Shown: positions 51,472-60,988, counted from the stretch's first letter. The stretch is 64,000 bases of DNA from Vibrio mangrovi (GCF_024346955.1 NZ_AP024883.1:2170001-2234000); one strand, 5' to 3'. Notes: generated from the sequence alone by a model not told the origin. A program made the numbers and translations.

Positions 51472-52098
51472 CTATTCACCGCGATGAGTTAATACCGCAT
51501 CTACCAAGCCATAATCAACGGCTTGCTGAGCAGACATAAAGTTATCTCTGTCTGTATCCCGCTCAATCACATCAAGCGGCTGCCCGGTATGTTTGGCAAG
51601 AAGGTCATTGAGCTTCTGCTTAATACTCAAAATTTCCTGCGTGTGAATCTGAATATCGGACGCCTGTCCACCAAAGCCACCTAAAGGCTGATGAATCATC
51701 GCCCGGGCGTTAGGTAACATGAAACGTTTCCCCGCAGTACCACCCGCAAGCAGAAACGCTCCCATAGAACATGCCTGCCCCATACAAACCGTACTGACAT
51801 CAGGCTTAATGAACTCCATGGTATCATAAATCGACAATCCGGCATCAACGCTTCCCCCCGGAGAATTGATATACAGGAATATATCTTTATCCGGGTTTTC
51901 TGATTCCAGGAAAAGGAGCTGAGCCACGATAAGATTTGCCATCTGATCTTCAACCTGACCGGTCAAAAAGATAATGCGTTCTTTCAGCAGACGGGAATAA
52001 ATATCGTAAGAGCGCTCGCCGCGGGAAGTTTGTTCAACCACCATGGGCACTAAGGCGTTCAGGATTGACGACATTTCATTTTTTTCTTGGTAGCTCAT
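51472..52098 (-). CDS. clpP: ATP-dependent Clp protease proteolytic subunit ClpP
   Basis: The canonical ClpP peptidase, 208 residues. It has the N-terminal axial-loop segment LVPMVVEQTSRGERSYDIYSRLL and the catalytic triad: Ser in GQACSMGAFLL, His in MIHQPLGG and Asp in ERDTDRDNFM. It lies between tig and clpX as in E. coli. A hairpin in the leader (52119-52152) may attenuate read-through from tig. A divergent second ClpP lies at 57327. Confidence 0.98.
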   Translation of the reverse strand: MSYQEKNEMSSILNALVPMVVEQTSRGERSYDIYSRLLKERIIFLTGQVEDQMANLIVAQLLFLESENPDKDIFLYINSPGGSVDAGLSIYDTMEFIKPDVSTVCMGQACSMGAFLLAGGTAGKRFMLPNARAMIHQPLGGFGGQASDIQIHTQEILSIKQKLNDLLAKHTGQPLDVIERDTDRDNFMSAQQAVDYGLVDAVLTHRGE

Positions 52099-52118
52099 AT
52101 TCTTATGTCCCTAAAATA

Positions 52119-52152
52119 AATGGTCCGGATGACGGATATCATACGGACCATT
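52119..52152 (-). terminator. Hairpin between tig and clpP
   Basis: AATGGTCCG (52119-52127) pairs with CGGACCATT (52144-52152) around a 16-nt loop; the minus strand continues TTATTTT. It can act as a partial terminator for tig, 53 bases past its stop. Confidence 0.65.
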
Positions 52153-52204
52153 GTTATCAGAATAGTTAACCTGAAGTCAACCTTCTATGATACATATTGC
52201 TTAA

Positions 52205-53509
52205 TTAAGCAGCATCCTGAGAATTCATCAGCTCATTGAAGCCTACTTCTTTCTCAGAAACTTTTGCTTTCGCAAGGATCGCGTCGATAGCCTGCTCTTC
52301 AAGCGCAACATTCCGCATGTTGTTCATGAGTTCTTCGTTCTTCTCATAGTATGAAACAACTTCTTGTGGATCTTCGTAAGCAGTTGCCATTTCTTCGATC
52401 AGTGCTTTCACTTTTTCGTCATCGGCTTTCAGCTCTTCAGACTTGATCACTTCACCCAGAAGTAAACCAACAACCACACGACGTTTTGCCTGTTCTTCAA
52501 ACAGTTCACGTGGCAGTTGTGCTGCAGCTTCAGGATTACCACCAAAGCGCTGTGCAGCTTGCTGACGTAGTACATTGATTTCCTGATCAATCAGTGCACT
52601 TGGCACGTCGATTTCATTTTCTTTGACCAGACCGTCAATCGCCTGTTGCTTAATACGCTGTTTCACTGCCTGCTTCAGCTCACGTTCCATATTCTTACGA
52701 ACTTCAGCTTTAAGTGCATCAACACCACCTTCAGTTACACCAAACTTGGCAACGAATTCATCGTTGACTTCAGGTAACTCACGTTCTTCAACTTTGTTGA
52801 TCTTGATAGCGAATTTCGCAGCTTTACCTTTCAGGTTTTCAGCATGATAATCTTCAGGGAAAGTCACATCGATATCGAATTCCATACCAACTGTTTTGCC
52901 AACAATACCGTCTTCAAAACCAGGAATCATACGGCCTGCGCCCATTTCCAGCGGGAAGTTTTCTGCTTTACCGCCTTCAAAGGCTTCACCGTCTACAGTA
53001 CCCAGGAAGTCAAGTGTAACGCGTTTGCCGTCTTCAGCCGCCGCATCAACTTCTTTCCAGGTCGCCTGCTGCTTGCGCAGTGTTTCAAGCATTTCAGCAA
53101 CATCTTCATCTTTTACGGCAACATTTGGTTTTTCGACTTCAATGTTTTCCAGGCCTTTCAGCTCAACTTCAGGATAAACTTCAAATGTTGCATTAAAAAC
53201 CAGATCTTTATCCTGTTCATTTTCAACAGGTGTAAATGTCGGCGCGCCAGCAGGGTTCACTTTTTCCTGGATAATCGCTTCGATAAAGTGGCGTTGCATC
53301 ACTTCACCCAGCACATCCTGACGTACTGCTTTGCCATACATCTTAGCAACCATTTTAATTGGCACTTTTCCTTTACGGAAACCATCGAAACGACGGTTTT
53401 TTGCGATGTTGCGCAGTTCTGCTGTGACAGCATCTTCGATGTTGGCAGCAGGAACAGTAATATTCAGACGGCGTTGTAGACCTTCTAGCGTTTCAACAGT
53501 AACTTGCAT
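52205..53509 (-). CDS. tig: Trigger factor
   Basis: Trigger factor is the ribosome-bound chaperone for nascent chains. The 434-residue product has the ribosome-binding signature FRKGKVP near residue 44 in the N domain, an FKBP-like isomerase domain (GKRVTLDFLGTVDGEAFEGG ... MIPGFEDGIVGK), and a helical C domain. Length and the order tig-clpP-clpX-lon are typical. Confidence 0.98.
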   Translation of the reverse strand: MQVTVETLEGLQRRLNITVPAANIEDAVTAELRNIAKNRRFDGFRKGKVPIKMVAKMYGKAVRQDVLGEVMQRHFIEAIIQEKVNPAGAPTFTPVENEQDKDLVFNATFEVYPEVELKGLENIEVEKPNVAVKDEDVAEMLETLRKQQATWKEVDAAAEDGKRVTLDFLGTVDGEAFEGGKAENFPLEMGAGRMIPGFEDGIVGKTVGMEFDIDVTFPEDYHAENLKGKAAKFAIKINKVEERELPEVNDEFVAKFGVTEGGVDALKAEVRKNMERELKQAVKQRIKQQAIDGLVKENEIDVPSALIDQEINVLRQQAAQRFGGNPEAAAQLPRELFEEQAKRRVVVGLLLGEVIKSEELKADDEKVKALIEEMATAYEDPQEVVSYYEKNEELMNNMRNVALEEQAIDAILAKAKVSEKEVGFNELMNSQDAA

Positions 53510-54002
53510 TCTATATAAACCTCAAAACTGGCTCAGTTTCTCTGAGCATCATGAGCCTGGATCGAACGACCTGATCTCGGCTGCATCCATGTTCCGTACT
53601 CTGTCGGAGTACATCAATAACCAAATAAAATAGTGAGCAGTGATGTGTTGTATTCATCAACTCTACGACAGGACATATCCCAGATACGTCCCCGTCAGAC
53701 TCAAGACAAATTTTTCAGACGCGACATTCTAACGACCAGAACTACAACTGTCGAGTCTAACTCAGCACAGGAATGCCCGGCGCTCAGAATTTACTCTCCT
53801 GCCTGACAAAAATTTCATCAGTATCAATCTCTATGCTTGTCAGGTGGGGGCAAAATCGTCCTTTTCAAGGAAAAAGCAGCTTTTTTTCAGCGAAATATTG
53901 AAAAAGAGATCCTGATCTTACTTTTTTCCTCTTCCCGGAACCGTTTATCCTGTTCCTTTCGCAAACCCGTTAAAATGATTCACCGGTTTATAGCGCACAA
54001 GT
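53510..54002. other. tig / dctB divergent intergenic region
   Basis: A 493-base region carrying the tig leader and the dctB promoter. A small inverted repeat GTACTC/GAGTAC (53596-53612) lies in the tig leader. A plus-strand frame at 53837-54097 looks random. No clear sigma-54 promoter was seen. Confidence 0.5.
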
Positions 54003-55811
54003 ATGACGATGTTACCCAATTTCCGTTTCAATCTTATTTTCTTCATCGTTTTTATGATTACAACAGCATACGGTGCGCATTTTGTGTGGCAGCATAGTTA
54101 TCAGGCTCTCCTCAGCGAACATCAGGCCCAGTTGGAACGCTTTGCCAGCCACGTCACAACCAAACTGGATAAGTTCGCCCATATTCCCCGTTTACTTTCC
54201 AAAGATAAAAAACTGGTTGACGCATTGACCATGGCTGACAACTCAGCCCAGATCGATATTACCAATCACTATCTGGAGCAGGTCAACGATGCCATCAAAG
54301 CATCTGATACCTATCTTTTGGATATTCATGGCAATACGATCGCTGCCAGTAACTGGAACCTGCAACGTTCATTCATCGGCAGAAACTTCAACTGGCGTCC
54401 CTACTTTCAGATTGCAGTCCGGGGAAATGAAAGCCAGTACTATGCGCTGGGCTCAACCTCCGGAGAGCGCGGATACTATTATTCGTATCCGGTAACTTAT
54501 GCCGCCAGCATTCTCGGTGTAGTCGTCGTAAAAATGGACTTATCTGCCATTGAGGAAAACTGGAAAAGTAACAACAGTTACTTTGTGGCAACCGATCCCC
54601 ATAATATTGTGTTTATGTCGAGTCAGCCGAACTGGTTGTTTAAAAGTATTACTTTCATCAGCCCTGAAATACGCGAACAAATTTTTCACTCGCGGCAATA
54701 CCTTGACCAGACAATACAATCCCTTGGTTTACTCGGAAATATGGATTCACCGGCAACCGAATGGATCGACCCGAAACAGGGCTGGATTAAAGGGGACTTT
54801 ATTGTCACCAGCCGCCTGTTGAAAAATATCCCGCTGAATATTCGGGTATTGTCACCAAAGACTTTAGTTTTCTGGGACAGCTTTGGCTTTGTCATCGTCT
54901 CGTGTATGTTGTTTGCCATCATCTATCTTGCCATATTGCTCTTTCATCATCGTAAAAATAAGCAGCGTCAGATTGAGCAGCTTCAGTCTGAAGCGAAACA
55001 GAAGCTTGAATTTCTGGTCATGGAAAGAACTGCTAAATTACACAGCGAAATCGAAGAACGGACTAAAACCGAGCAACGTCTGAGGCAAACTCAAGATGAA
55101 TTGATTCAGGCTGCCAAGCTGGCTGTACTCGGACAAATGTCGGCCAGTATCAGCCATGAACTTAATAATCCGCTGGCAGCAATCCGTAGTTTCGCCGATA
55201 ACGGCCGGCGTTTTCTTGCCAGTGGAAAAACCGACAGAACGGATGAAAATCTGGAGCGGATTTCAGGTCTGACCGAAAGGATGGCAAAAATCAGTACCCA
55301 GCTCCGTTCTTTTGCCCGCAAATCAGATCATGATGAACGAGCCGTCGTGCAGCTTTATCCGCTGGTTCTGTCGACCAGAGAACTGATTCAGTCCCAGATA
55401 AAATCTCAACTGATCAATTTCGAGATACAGGCACCGGAACATCCAGTCTGGCTGAATATCAATCCGATCCATCTGGAACAGGTTCTGATTAATCTCCTGA
55501 CAAATGCCATCCAGGCACTGGAAAACCGATCTGAAAAGCAGATACTTCTCAGCTTTACCGAATTGAATCACCAGATATCACTCCATATTGATGACAATGG
55601 TGAAGGACTGGGAGATAAAATGTTATCTCAGTTATTTGATCCCTTTTACACAACGAAAAAGAATGGACTTGGGCTGGGTTTGTCAATCTCTCAGCAAATC
55701 ATTCAGAGTATGGGCGGCCAGTTGAATGCTACGTCATCACCGCTTGGTGGTGCCCGGTTCAGTATTCAGTTACCAGCCGTTGAACCACCCCAATCCGAAA
55801 CTGCTTCATAA
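54003..55811 (+). CDS. dctB: C4-dicarboxylate sensor histidine kinase DctB
   Basis: DctB senses external C4-dicarboxylates and phosphorylates DctD. The 602-residue product has a helix near residues 8-25, a periplasmic double-Cache-like domain (residues 30-280, with RNFNWRPYFQIAVRGNESQYYALGSTSGERGYYYSYPV typical of DctB in its two halves), a second helix near 290-315, a coiled coil, the H-box SASISHELNNPLAAI with His385, and ATPase motifs NLLTNAIQAL, DNGEGL and GLGLGLSIS. The start ATG has a weak ribosome site; a second ATG is two codons on. dctD follows after ten bases. Confidence 0.92.
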   Translation: MTMLPNFRFNLIFFIVFMITTAYGAHFVWQHSYQALLSEHQAQLERFASHVTTKLDKFAHIPRLLSKDKKLVDALTMADNSAQIDITNHYLEQVNDAIKASDTYLLDIHGNTIAASNWNLQRSFIGRNFNWRPYFQIAVRGNESQYYALGSTSGERGYYYSYPVTYAASILGVVVVKMDLSAIEENWKSNNSYFVATDPHNIVFMSSQPNWLFKSITFISPEIREQIFHSRQYLDQTIQSLGLLGNMDSPATEWIDPKQGWIKGDFIVTSRLLKNIPLNIRVLSPKTLVFWDSFGFVIVSCMLFAIIYLAILLFHHRKNKQRQIEQLQSEAKQKLEFLVMERTAKLHSEIEERTKTEQRLRQTQDELIQAAKLAVLGQMSASISHELNNPLAAIRSFADNGRRFLASGKTDRTDENLERISGLTERMAKISTQLRSFARKSDHDERAVVQLYPLVLSTRELIQSQIKSQLINFEIQAPEHPVWLNINPIHLEQVLINLLTNAIQALENRSEKQILLSFTELNHQISLHIDDNGEGLGDKMLSQLFDPFYTTKKNGLGLGLSISQQIIQSMGGQLNATSSPLGGARFSIQLPAVEPPQSETAS

Positions 55812-55820
55812 GGATGTGCC

Positions 55821-57164
55821 ATGTGCGATGTATTTTTTATCGATGATGAACCGGACATTCGTATTGCTATCGAACAAAGCTTTGAACTGGCGGATATAAA
55901 AGCCAGATTTTTTGATTGTACCGAAGATGCACTACTGGCTATTAAGCAAGATGGTCTTCCGCTGGCTATTGTTACGGACATCTGCTTACCCGGACTCAGC
56001 GGACAAAACCTGCTTCATTCGGTCCATCATCAGGATCAGGACTTACCGATCATATTGATTACCGGCCACGGGGACATCTCTATGGCAGTTCAGGCGATGC
56101 ATGATGGTGCTTATGATTTTATCGAAAAGCCCTTTGCTCCCGAGCATCTGATGGAAACGGTACACCGGGCTATCGAAAAACGCAGACTAACACTGGAAAA
56201 TCAAAAATTAAAAAGAAGTCTGAAAGCCAGTCAGACACTTGGTCCCCGAATCATTGGCGAAACATCCAGCATTCAGTCGTTAAAAGAAACGATCAGTCAG
56301 ATTGCTGATACCAATGCTGATATTCTACTTTTCGGTGAAACCGGAACGGGAAAAGAACTTATTGCCCGTTCTCTGCACGAGTTAAGCTCTCGGAGAGAAC
56401 GGAACTTTGTGGCGGTCAACTGCGGTGCCGTACCCGAAAATCTGATTGAAAGTGAGTTATATGGCCATGAGAAGGGTGCTTTTACCGGTGCAGAAAGTCA
56501 ACGTATCGGTAAATTCGAGCATGCTCAGGGAGGAACTCTCTTTCTTGATGAAATTGAGTCTATGCCAATGCCGGCTCAGATCCGATTGTTGCGGGTTTTA
56601 CAGGAACGGGTCATTGAGCGGGTCGGCTCCAATGAATTAATTCCGCTGGACATTCGGGTCATCGCCGCAACCAAAGTTGACCTGAAACAGGCAGCTCAGC
56701 AAGGCACATTCCGGGAAGATCTGTATTACCGGCTGAACATTGTCACACTCGATATTCCACCGCTCAGAGAGCGCAAAGAAGATATCCCGGCCCTGTTTCA
56801 TCACTTTCTGCTGGTCGCTGCCGCCCGTTACGGAAAAGCAGCTAATTCAATCTCAAAACAGGATTTACAATCTCTGATGAGCCACAACTGGCCGGGAAAT
56901 GTCCGTGAGCTGAGAAATGCCGCAGAACGGTATGTACTACTTGGTAAACTGATTCAGCTTGGTCAGGAAACTGCTCTTGTCTCAGGGCCGGCGATCAGTC
57001 TTGCCGATCAGGTTGCCGAATTTGAAAAATCGGCCATTGAACAGGCATTAATCGAATGTGGCGGTAGTATTAAAGATACGATGGTCAGCCTGAACCTGCC
57101 ACGTAAGACACTGTACGATAAGATGCAGAAATACCAGTTGGATAAAGAGAGTTATAAGAACTAA
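55821..57164 (+). CDS. dctD: Sigma-54-dependent response regulator DctD
   Basis: DctD activates sigma-54 transcription of the dicarboxylate transporter genes. The 447-residue product has a receiver domain (VFFIDDEPD, phosphoacceptor Asp in IVTDICLPG), an AAA+ domain with Walker A GETGTGKE and the sigma-54 contact motif GAFTGA (in HEKGAFTGAE), and a Fis-type helix-turn-helix (SIKDTMVSLNLPRKTLYDKMQKY). It is cotranscribed with dctB. Its expected target, the dctPQM operon, is at 61061-64000. Confidence 0.93.
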   Translation: MCDVFFIDDEPDIRIAIEQSFELADIKARFFDCTEDALLAIKQDGLPLAIVTDICLPGLSGQNLLHSVHHQDQDLPIILITGHGDISMAVQAMHDGAYDFIEKPFAPEHLMETVHRAIEKRRLTLENQKLKRSLKASQTLGPRIIGETSSIQSLKETISQIADTNADILLFGETGTGKELIARSLHELSSRRERNFVAVNCGAVPENLIESELYGHEKGAFTGAESQRIGKFEHAQGGTLFLDEIESMPMPAQIRLLRVLQERVIERVGSNELIPLDIRVIAATKVDLKQAAQQGTFREDLYYRLNIVTLDIPPLRERKEDIPALFHHFLLVAAARYGKAANSISKQDLQSLMSHNWPGNVRELRNAAERYVLLGKLIQLGQETALVSGPAISLADQVAEFEKSAIEQALIECGGSIKDTMVSLNLPRKTLYDKMQKYQLDKESYKN

Positions 57165-57206
57165 GTGATTATCTTTAAGGGGCAACTAAAGTCACGCATA
57201 TAAAAA

Positions 57207-57236
57207 CATGGAATGACAGTTGCCTCTCATTCCATG
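57207..57236 (-). terminator. Terminator after the second clpP
   Basis: CATGGAATGA (57207-57216) pairs with TCATTCCATG (57227-57236), 10-nt loop; the minus strand continues TTTTTATA. It may also help end dctD in the other direction. Confidence 0.75.
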
Positions 57237-57274
57237 CCTCATTATTCATTTTAAACAGCGATTTTGGGAAAACT

Positions 57275-57316
57275 ATAGTAATTCTGGAGAACCATAGTAA
57301 TTCTGGAAAACGATAG
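57275..57316. repeat. 19-bp tandem repeat near the end of the second clpP
   Basis: ATAGTAATTCTGGA occurs at 57275-57288 and 57294-57307 with a 19-base period; a third, decayed unit begins ATAG at 57313. It lies between the clpP-like stop and its terminator. Confidence 0.7.
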
Positions 57317-57326
57317 CAGGAACAGA

Positions 57327-57938
57327 CTAGTCCTGTAACTCTCTGATATTACTCACAACCCGGCTAACCAAACCATAGTCAATAGCCTGCTCCGGACTCA
57401 TCCAGAAGTTGTAATCTGTATCTTTTTCAACCTGCTCGTACGGTTTTCCGGTTGCGTCACTGATCAATTTATTGACCCGACTGCGAGTGCGCAAAATTTC
57501 ATCGGCTTCAATTTTAATGTCTGAAACTTTACCTCTGACCTGACCCAACGGTTGGTGAATCATAAATCGGGTATTCGGCAAACAGACACGATTCTCTTTT
57601 TTCGCAGCAATGTAGATTGTCACCCCGGCACTGGCAACCCACCCGGTTCCAATGACAATCACTTCAGGTTTGATGAACTTGATCATGTCATGGATAGTAT
57701 CGCCGGCTTCTACATGCCCACCCTGACTATTAATATACAGGTAAATCGGCTCATCGCTGATCTCTTGTAATACGAGTAACTGAGTAGCGACTTTCTGAGC
57801 CAGTTTCTGGTTAATCTCACCAGAAATGAAGATAGAACGAGACGCTATGAGTTTTTCCTCTACCACTGAACCAGAGCTTCGTTCTTCATCATTGGTTTTT
57901 TCATTCTCATCATTTTTTAATACAAAATTCATAGACAT
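57327..57938 (-). CDS. Divergent second ClpP-type peptidase
   Basis: A 203-residue ClpP paralogue, distinct from the clpP at 51472. The triad is kept: Ser in GWVASAGVTIY aligns with the canonical CSMGA serine, His in RFMIHQPLGQ, and Asp in EKDTDYNFWM. The N-terminus differs completely: instead of the axial-loop VPMVVEQT it has a hydrophilic, acidic stretch (NDENEKTNDEERSSGSVVEE), so docking to ClpX or ClpA is doubtful. It forms no operon with an unfoldase. It may form its own tetradecamer or mixed rings; substrates are unknown. It ends in a terminator and lies between dctD and an orphan binding protein. Confidence 0.85.
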   Translation of the reverse strand: MSMNFVLKNDENEKTNDEERSSGSVVEEKLIASRSIFISGEINQKLAQKVATQLLVLQEISDEPIYLYINSQGGHVEAGDTIHDMIKFIKPEVIVIGTGWVASAGVTIYIAAKKENRVCLPNTRFMIHQPLGQVRGKVSDIKIEADEILRTRSRVNKLISDATGKPYEQVEKDTDYNFWMSPEQAIDYGLVSRVVSNIRELQD

Positions 57939-58144
57939 TCTTCTCTAATTAACCCTAAGATTCATTGTAACGAATTACGATTAACTAGCAAGGCATATCT
58001 CCTTCTCTTCTAAGAAACAGATCTCATAATTTATATCTACTCAGGTTGCCTCAGAATTCGGGATTCAGGGTCGCTTCAGGCGTTATTCCAACACCGGGAA
58101 CATCATATGTCAGGACGCTCTGACGAGAGTTGTGGACTTACAGC

Positions 58145-58942
58145 TCATTGCACAGAAGAATGCTCTCCTTTCAGCAGGTCTTCCTGAGCAAAGATTTCCT
58201 GAATTTTTCCTTCGGCTGCCAGCTCCTGATACGCTTTTCTGACACGTTTCACCAGCTCCGGAGAGGTTTGCTGGCTAAATGCCAGATAATCTTCTGCATG
58301 AAATGCAAACAGTGCTTTCTTATATTTATCAGGAGATATTTTCAGGCTATTCGCAATAATAGACATGGTTGACTCTTCCAGAAGAAAAAAATCAAAACGG
58401 TGCCCATTTAACATTAATAGTACCTGCTCAGTGCTACTGACTGCATAAATACTTTTCGAAGGAAAATGATTCCGAGTTAAAAAGTCTTCATAATAGGAAC
58501 CTCTCAGAACCCCAATCGTATACTTTTTCATTTCTTCCAGTGAATTGATTTTAACCGGATTTGAAGCTAACCCATAAAAATTAATATCCAGCTTATTATT
58601 GACTGCACCAACCCACTGGAAGTGCCCTTCCCGTTCAGGAGTTTTACCTAAACAAGCCACTAAGAAATTTTCTTTATGTAAACCATAATGATATATCCTG
58701 GCCCATGGCAGAATACGGTACTGAAAAGGGACATTTGCACGTTCAAAAACAGCTTTTACCACCTCATAAGATATTCCATGTATAGCATTATTATGCATAT
58801 ATGCATACGTTCGCTCACTACATGAGGCTACGACTGGTTCTTGTAATACCGGTTCTTGTAACTGATGTTCTGCCCGGACAGGGGATAAATATAAAAAAAT
58901 CCCAATAAAAAAAATAACTTTCAACATTTTTAATATATACAT
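58145..58942 (-). CDS. Orphan periplasmic solute-binding protein (SBP_bac_3-like)
   Basis: A 265-residue secreted protein: signal peptide to about residue 24 (MLKVIFFIGIFLYLSPVRA), then a type-II periplasmic binding domain with YEVVKAVFERANVPFQYRILPWARIYHYGL, VGAVNNKLDINFYGLASNP and YTIGVLRGSYYEDFL typical of amino-acid-type binding proteins. No permease or ATPase gene is beside it. After the signal the sequence contains a short tandem LQEPV-LQEPV. Such stand-alone proteins are common in vibrios and may signal or scavenge; ligand unknown. Confidence 0.8.
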   Translation of the reverse strand: MYILKMLKVIFFIGIFLYLSPVRAEHQLQEPVLQEPVVASCSERTYAYMHNNAIHGISYEVVKAVFERANVPFQYRILPWARIYHYGLHKENFLVACLGKTPEREGHFQWVGAVNNKLDINFYGLASNPVKINSLEEMKKYTIGVLRGSYYEDFLTRNHFPSKSIYAVSSTEQVLLMLNGHRFDFFLLEESTMSIIANSLKISPDKYKKALFAFHAEDYLAFSQQTSPELVKRVRKAYQELAAEGKIQEIFAQEDLLKGEHSSVQ

Positions 58943-59301
58943 ACGGCGGACTTCATTAATATATATTCAAATAATTGCATTAATTAATGCACAAATAAAC
59001 TTCAGGCTATTTAAGTGTAGGGTACTAAATTCGGAAACGCGATAAAGTTAGCTTCGCAGTTAAAAAGATAAACCTTACAAAATATATGTGAATTCCATTC
59101 AAATTTTATATTTTTACCTAAGTCTCCATCAACTTACATACACGATAATCCCTCCTCATACACCGAAGAGTGGAATAAAAATTTACAATCTGTTGCAATT
59201 AAATGCCGTTGAAACGGGAATACCATTCCTGCCGACATTTTCCTTGAATGACGCCGGTTGAAGACATTCTGAATCCCGTATCCTGAAGTTAGCTGGATAT
59301 A
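58943..59301. other. Gene-free AT-rich region upstream of the binding protein
   Basis: A 359-base AT-rich stretch between two minus-strand genes. It holds the 16-bp palindrome described separately and presumably the promoter of the binding protein. I see no terminator hairpin for the esterase and no credible coding frame. Confidence 0.5.
58976..58991. promoter_or_regulatory. 16-bp perfect palindrome
   Basis: TGCATTAATTAATGCA is perfectly self-complementary and lies about 35 bases upstream of the binding-protein start, where a regulator operator would be expected. The regulator is not identifiable from the sequence. Confidence 0.45.
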
Positions 59302-60861
59302 TTACAAACCGAATTGTCTGATTGCGGCTTCCTGCCCGGCACTGAATCCGGGAGCAAACATATGTGCATTCGAATTCACGGCATAAATCCACTTGGGATC
59401 ATCACTAACCGATGTCCAGAGATGCCCGGTATATGTTGGATCACCCGTTTTTACAAACTGAATGAGATGGCGGGAAAAAAGCGTAGAAACAGCTCTTTGT
59501 TCATCAGTAACCGGTCCCGTGACCTTCCCCAGATTCCTCAATAGGAAAGGAACTTCTGATGTATGGAAAGTGCCATAATCCTGCTGTGCTTCCCAGGCAA
59601 CCGGCTGGTTAAAGTAATAACTAAAAACATCATTACCGGTAAACCGACCCAATAACTTTGATAAAGCCTGAGTCGCCAGCATGTTTTCCTGACGATTCAA
59701 GCTCTGAATCGGTTTATCCGGATAAAGCTTCATAATTACCTGAGCATTGGAGGGATAACTGTAAGCAACGTACTTATCGAATGCCTTCTGTCCGCCAATC
59801 CGGTAATCAGGGTAAAAACCACTCATATCGTCCTGCGTAAACCCAAGCATAACCGCCCCGGAATAACGATGAGTGGTGGTCAGAACATCATAAATCGCTC
59901 GATCCAGAACATAACCATCCACGGCAGGAACCAGCAGAACTTTATTCCGGTCAATCACTTTGAGTACCGCTTCCGGAGACATCGCTTTTAACTGTTTGAC
60001 GGTTAAACCTTTTTCCTGCAAAAATTTATCTGTCGCAGCGATTTTCTGTTCTAACAAAGTCGCTGTAAATAAAGTCCTGAGTACATTCTCTTCGGTAAGA
60101 CCACGATTATGGTAAAAAGCCGGCGTCGGGGATTCAATCACTGACTGATGAAATAGCCCGGCAGTAAGTGGAGAGGTCTGCAAAAACAAGATCGAATTTG
60201 CCCCGGCAGATTGCCCGACAAGAGTTACATTCCTCGGATCGCCACCAAAAGCACCTATATTCTCTTTGATCCATTTCAACGCAGCGATTTGATCCTGAAG
60301 ACCATAATTACCGGTGGTGCCCAGACTATCTTTCAGCGCAGAGGCTGCCAGAAAGCCAAACTCCCCCAAACGATAGTTGATCGTAACAAAGACCACTCCG
60401 GCCCTAGCCAGATTTTCACCGTCGTAAATGGGCACACTGCCCGAACCTTCAATAAACCCTCCGCCATGAATAAACACAATCACCGGTTTTCGCGTTGCAC
60501 TTTTACTGTTTGGTGCCCAGATATTTAAATATAAACAGTCCTCACTCATCAATGTTGTATGTAAGAATTCCTTTGTCCACGGCAGAACTTCACCATGCTG
60601 GATCTGATAACAGCCAGCCTGATACTGCATTGTATGTTTCAGACCAAGCCAGGGCTGCAACATTTTCGGAGCTTGCCAGCGCAATGAACCAACCGGCGCC
60701 TGTGCATAAGGAATTCCCTTGTATATAGAAACCTGATGGTCTTTCGACATTAAACCTTGCAACGCACCATATTCCGTCTCCACAACATCCGTCAGCTCAG
60801 CTGCACTCACTGAGAGACAAGTCAGTAACAGTGAAATCATCAATATCAGTTTCTTTTTCAT
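59302..60861 (-). CDS. Type-B carboxylesterase, secreted
   Basis: A 519-residue esterase/lipase of the cholinesterase-like alpha/beta-hydrolase family. A signal peptide (MKKKLILMISLLLTCLSVSAA) targets it out of the cytoplasm. It has the type-B signature EDCLYLNIWAP near 107-117, the oxyanion HGGGF near 132, and the nucleophile elbow GQSAG with Ser218; a later FHTSEVPFL provides the catalytic histidine region. Substrate is not predictable. It stands alone between the binding protein and the dctPQM operon; it may be acquired, since it separates dctBD from its transporter. Confidence 0.9.
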   Translation of the reverse strand: MKKKLILMISLLLTCLSVSAAELTDVVETEYGALQGLMSKDHQVSIYKGIPYAQAPVGSLRWQAPKMLQPWLGLKHTMQYQAGCYQIQHGEVLPWTKEFLHTTLMSEDCLYLNIWAPNSKSATRKPVIVFIHGGGFIEGSGSVPIYDGENLARAGVVFVTINYRLGEFGFLAASALKDSLGTTGNYGLQDQIAALKWIKENIGAFGGDPRNVTLVGQSAGANSILFLQTSPLTAGLFHQSVIESPTPAFYHNRGLTEENVLRTLFTATLLEQKIAATDKFLQEKGLTVKQLKAMSPEAVLKVIDRNKVLLVPAVDGYVLDRAIYDVLTTTHRYSGAVMLGFTQDDMSGFYPDYRIGGQKAFDKYVAYSYPSNAQVIMKLYPDKPIQSLNRQENMLATQALSKLLGRFTGNDVFSYYFNQPVAWEAQQDYGTFHTSEVPFLLRNLGKVTGPVTDEQRAVSTLFSRHLIQFVKTGDPTYTGHLWTSVSDDPKWIYAVNSNAHMFAPGFSAGQEAAIRQFGL

Positions 60862-60988
60862 AAGTGATGAGTCCGGTGGTCAGTATCATGTCAATCGTGA
60901 TAATAAGGATAGTCCGATAATAAGGATGAAAATACCTGCTCAACCCGATATTCAACATTTTTCATTTTCCGTTGCCTGACACATAAAA

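Noticed and set aside
52844..53479. 211-codon plus-strand reading frame inside tig
   Set aside because: Antisense artefact of codon bias in a highly expressed gene; composition (many Phe, Cys and Asn) is unlike a real protein.
53837..54097. Small frame upstream of and overlapping dctB
   Set aside because: Overlaps the dctB start out of frame and shows no family resemblance.
57275..57316. 19-bp repeats as a CRISPR or attachment site
   Set aside because: Only two and a part units, no spacers, and no integrase nearby.
59183..59392. 69-codon minus-strand frame at the esterase 3' end
   Set aside because: Overlaps the esterase coding end in another frame and has no identifiable features.
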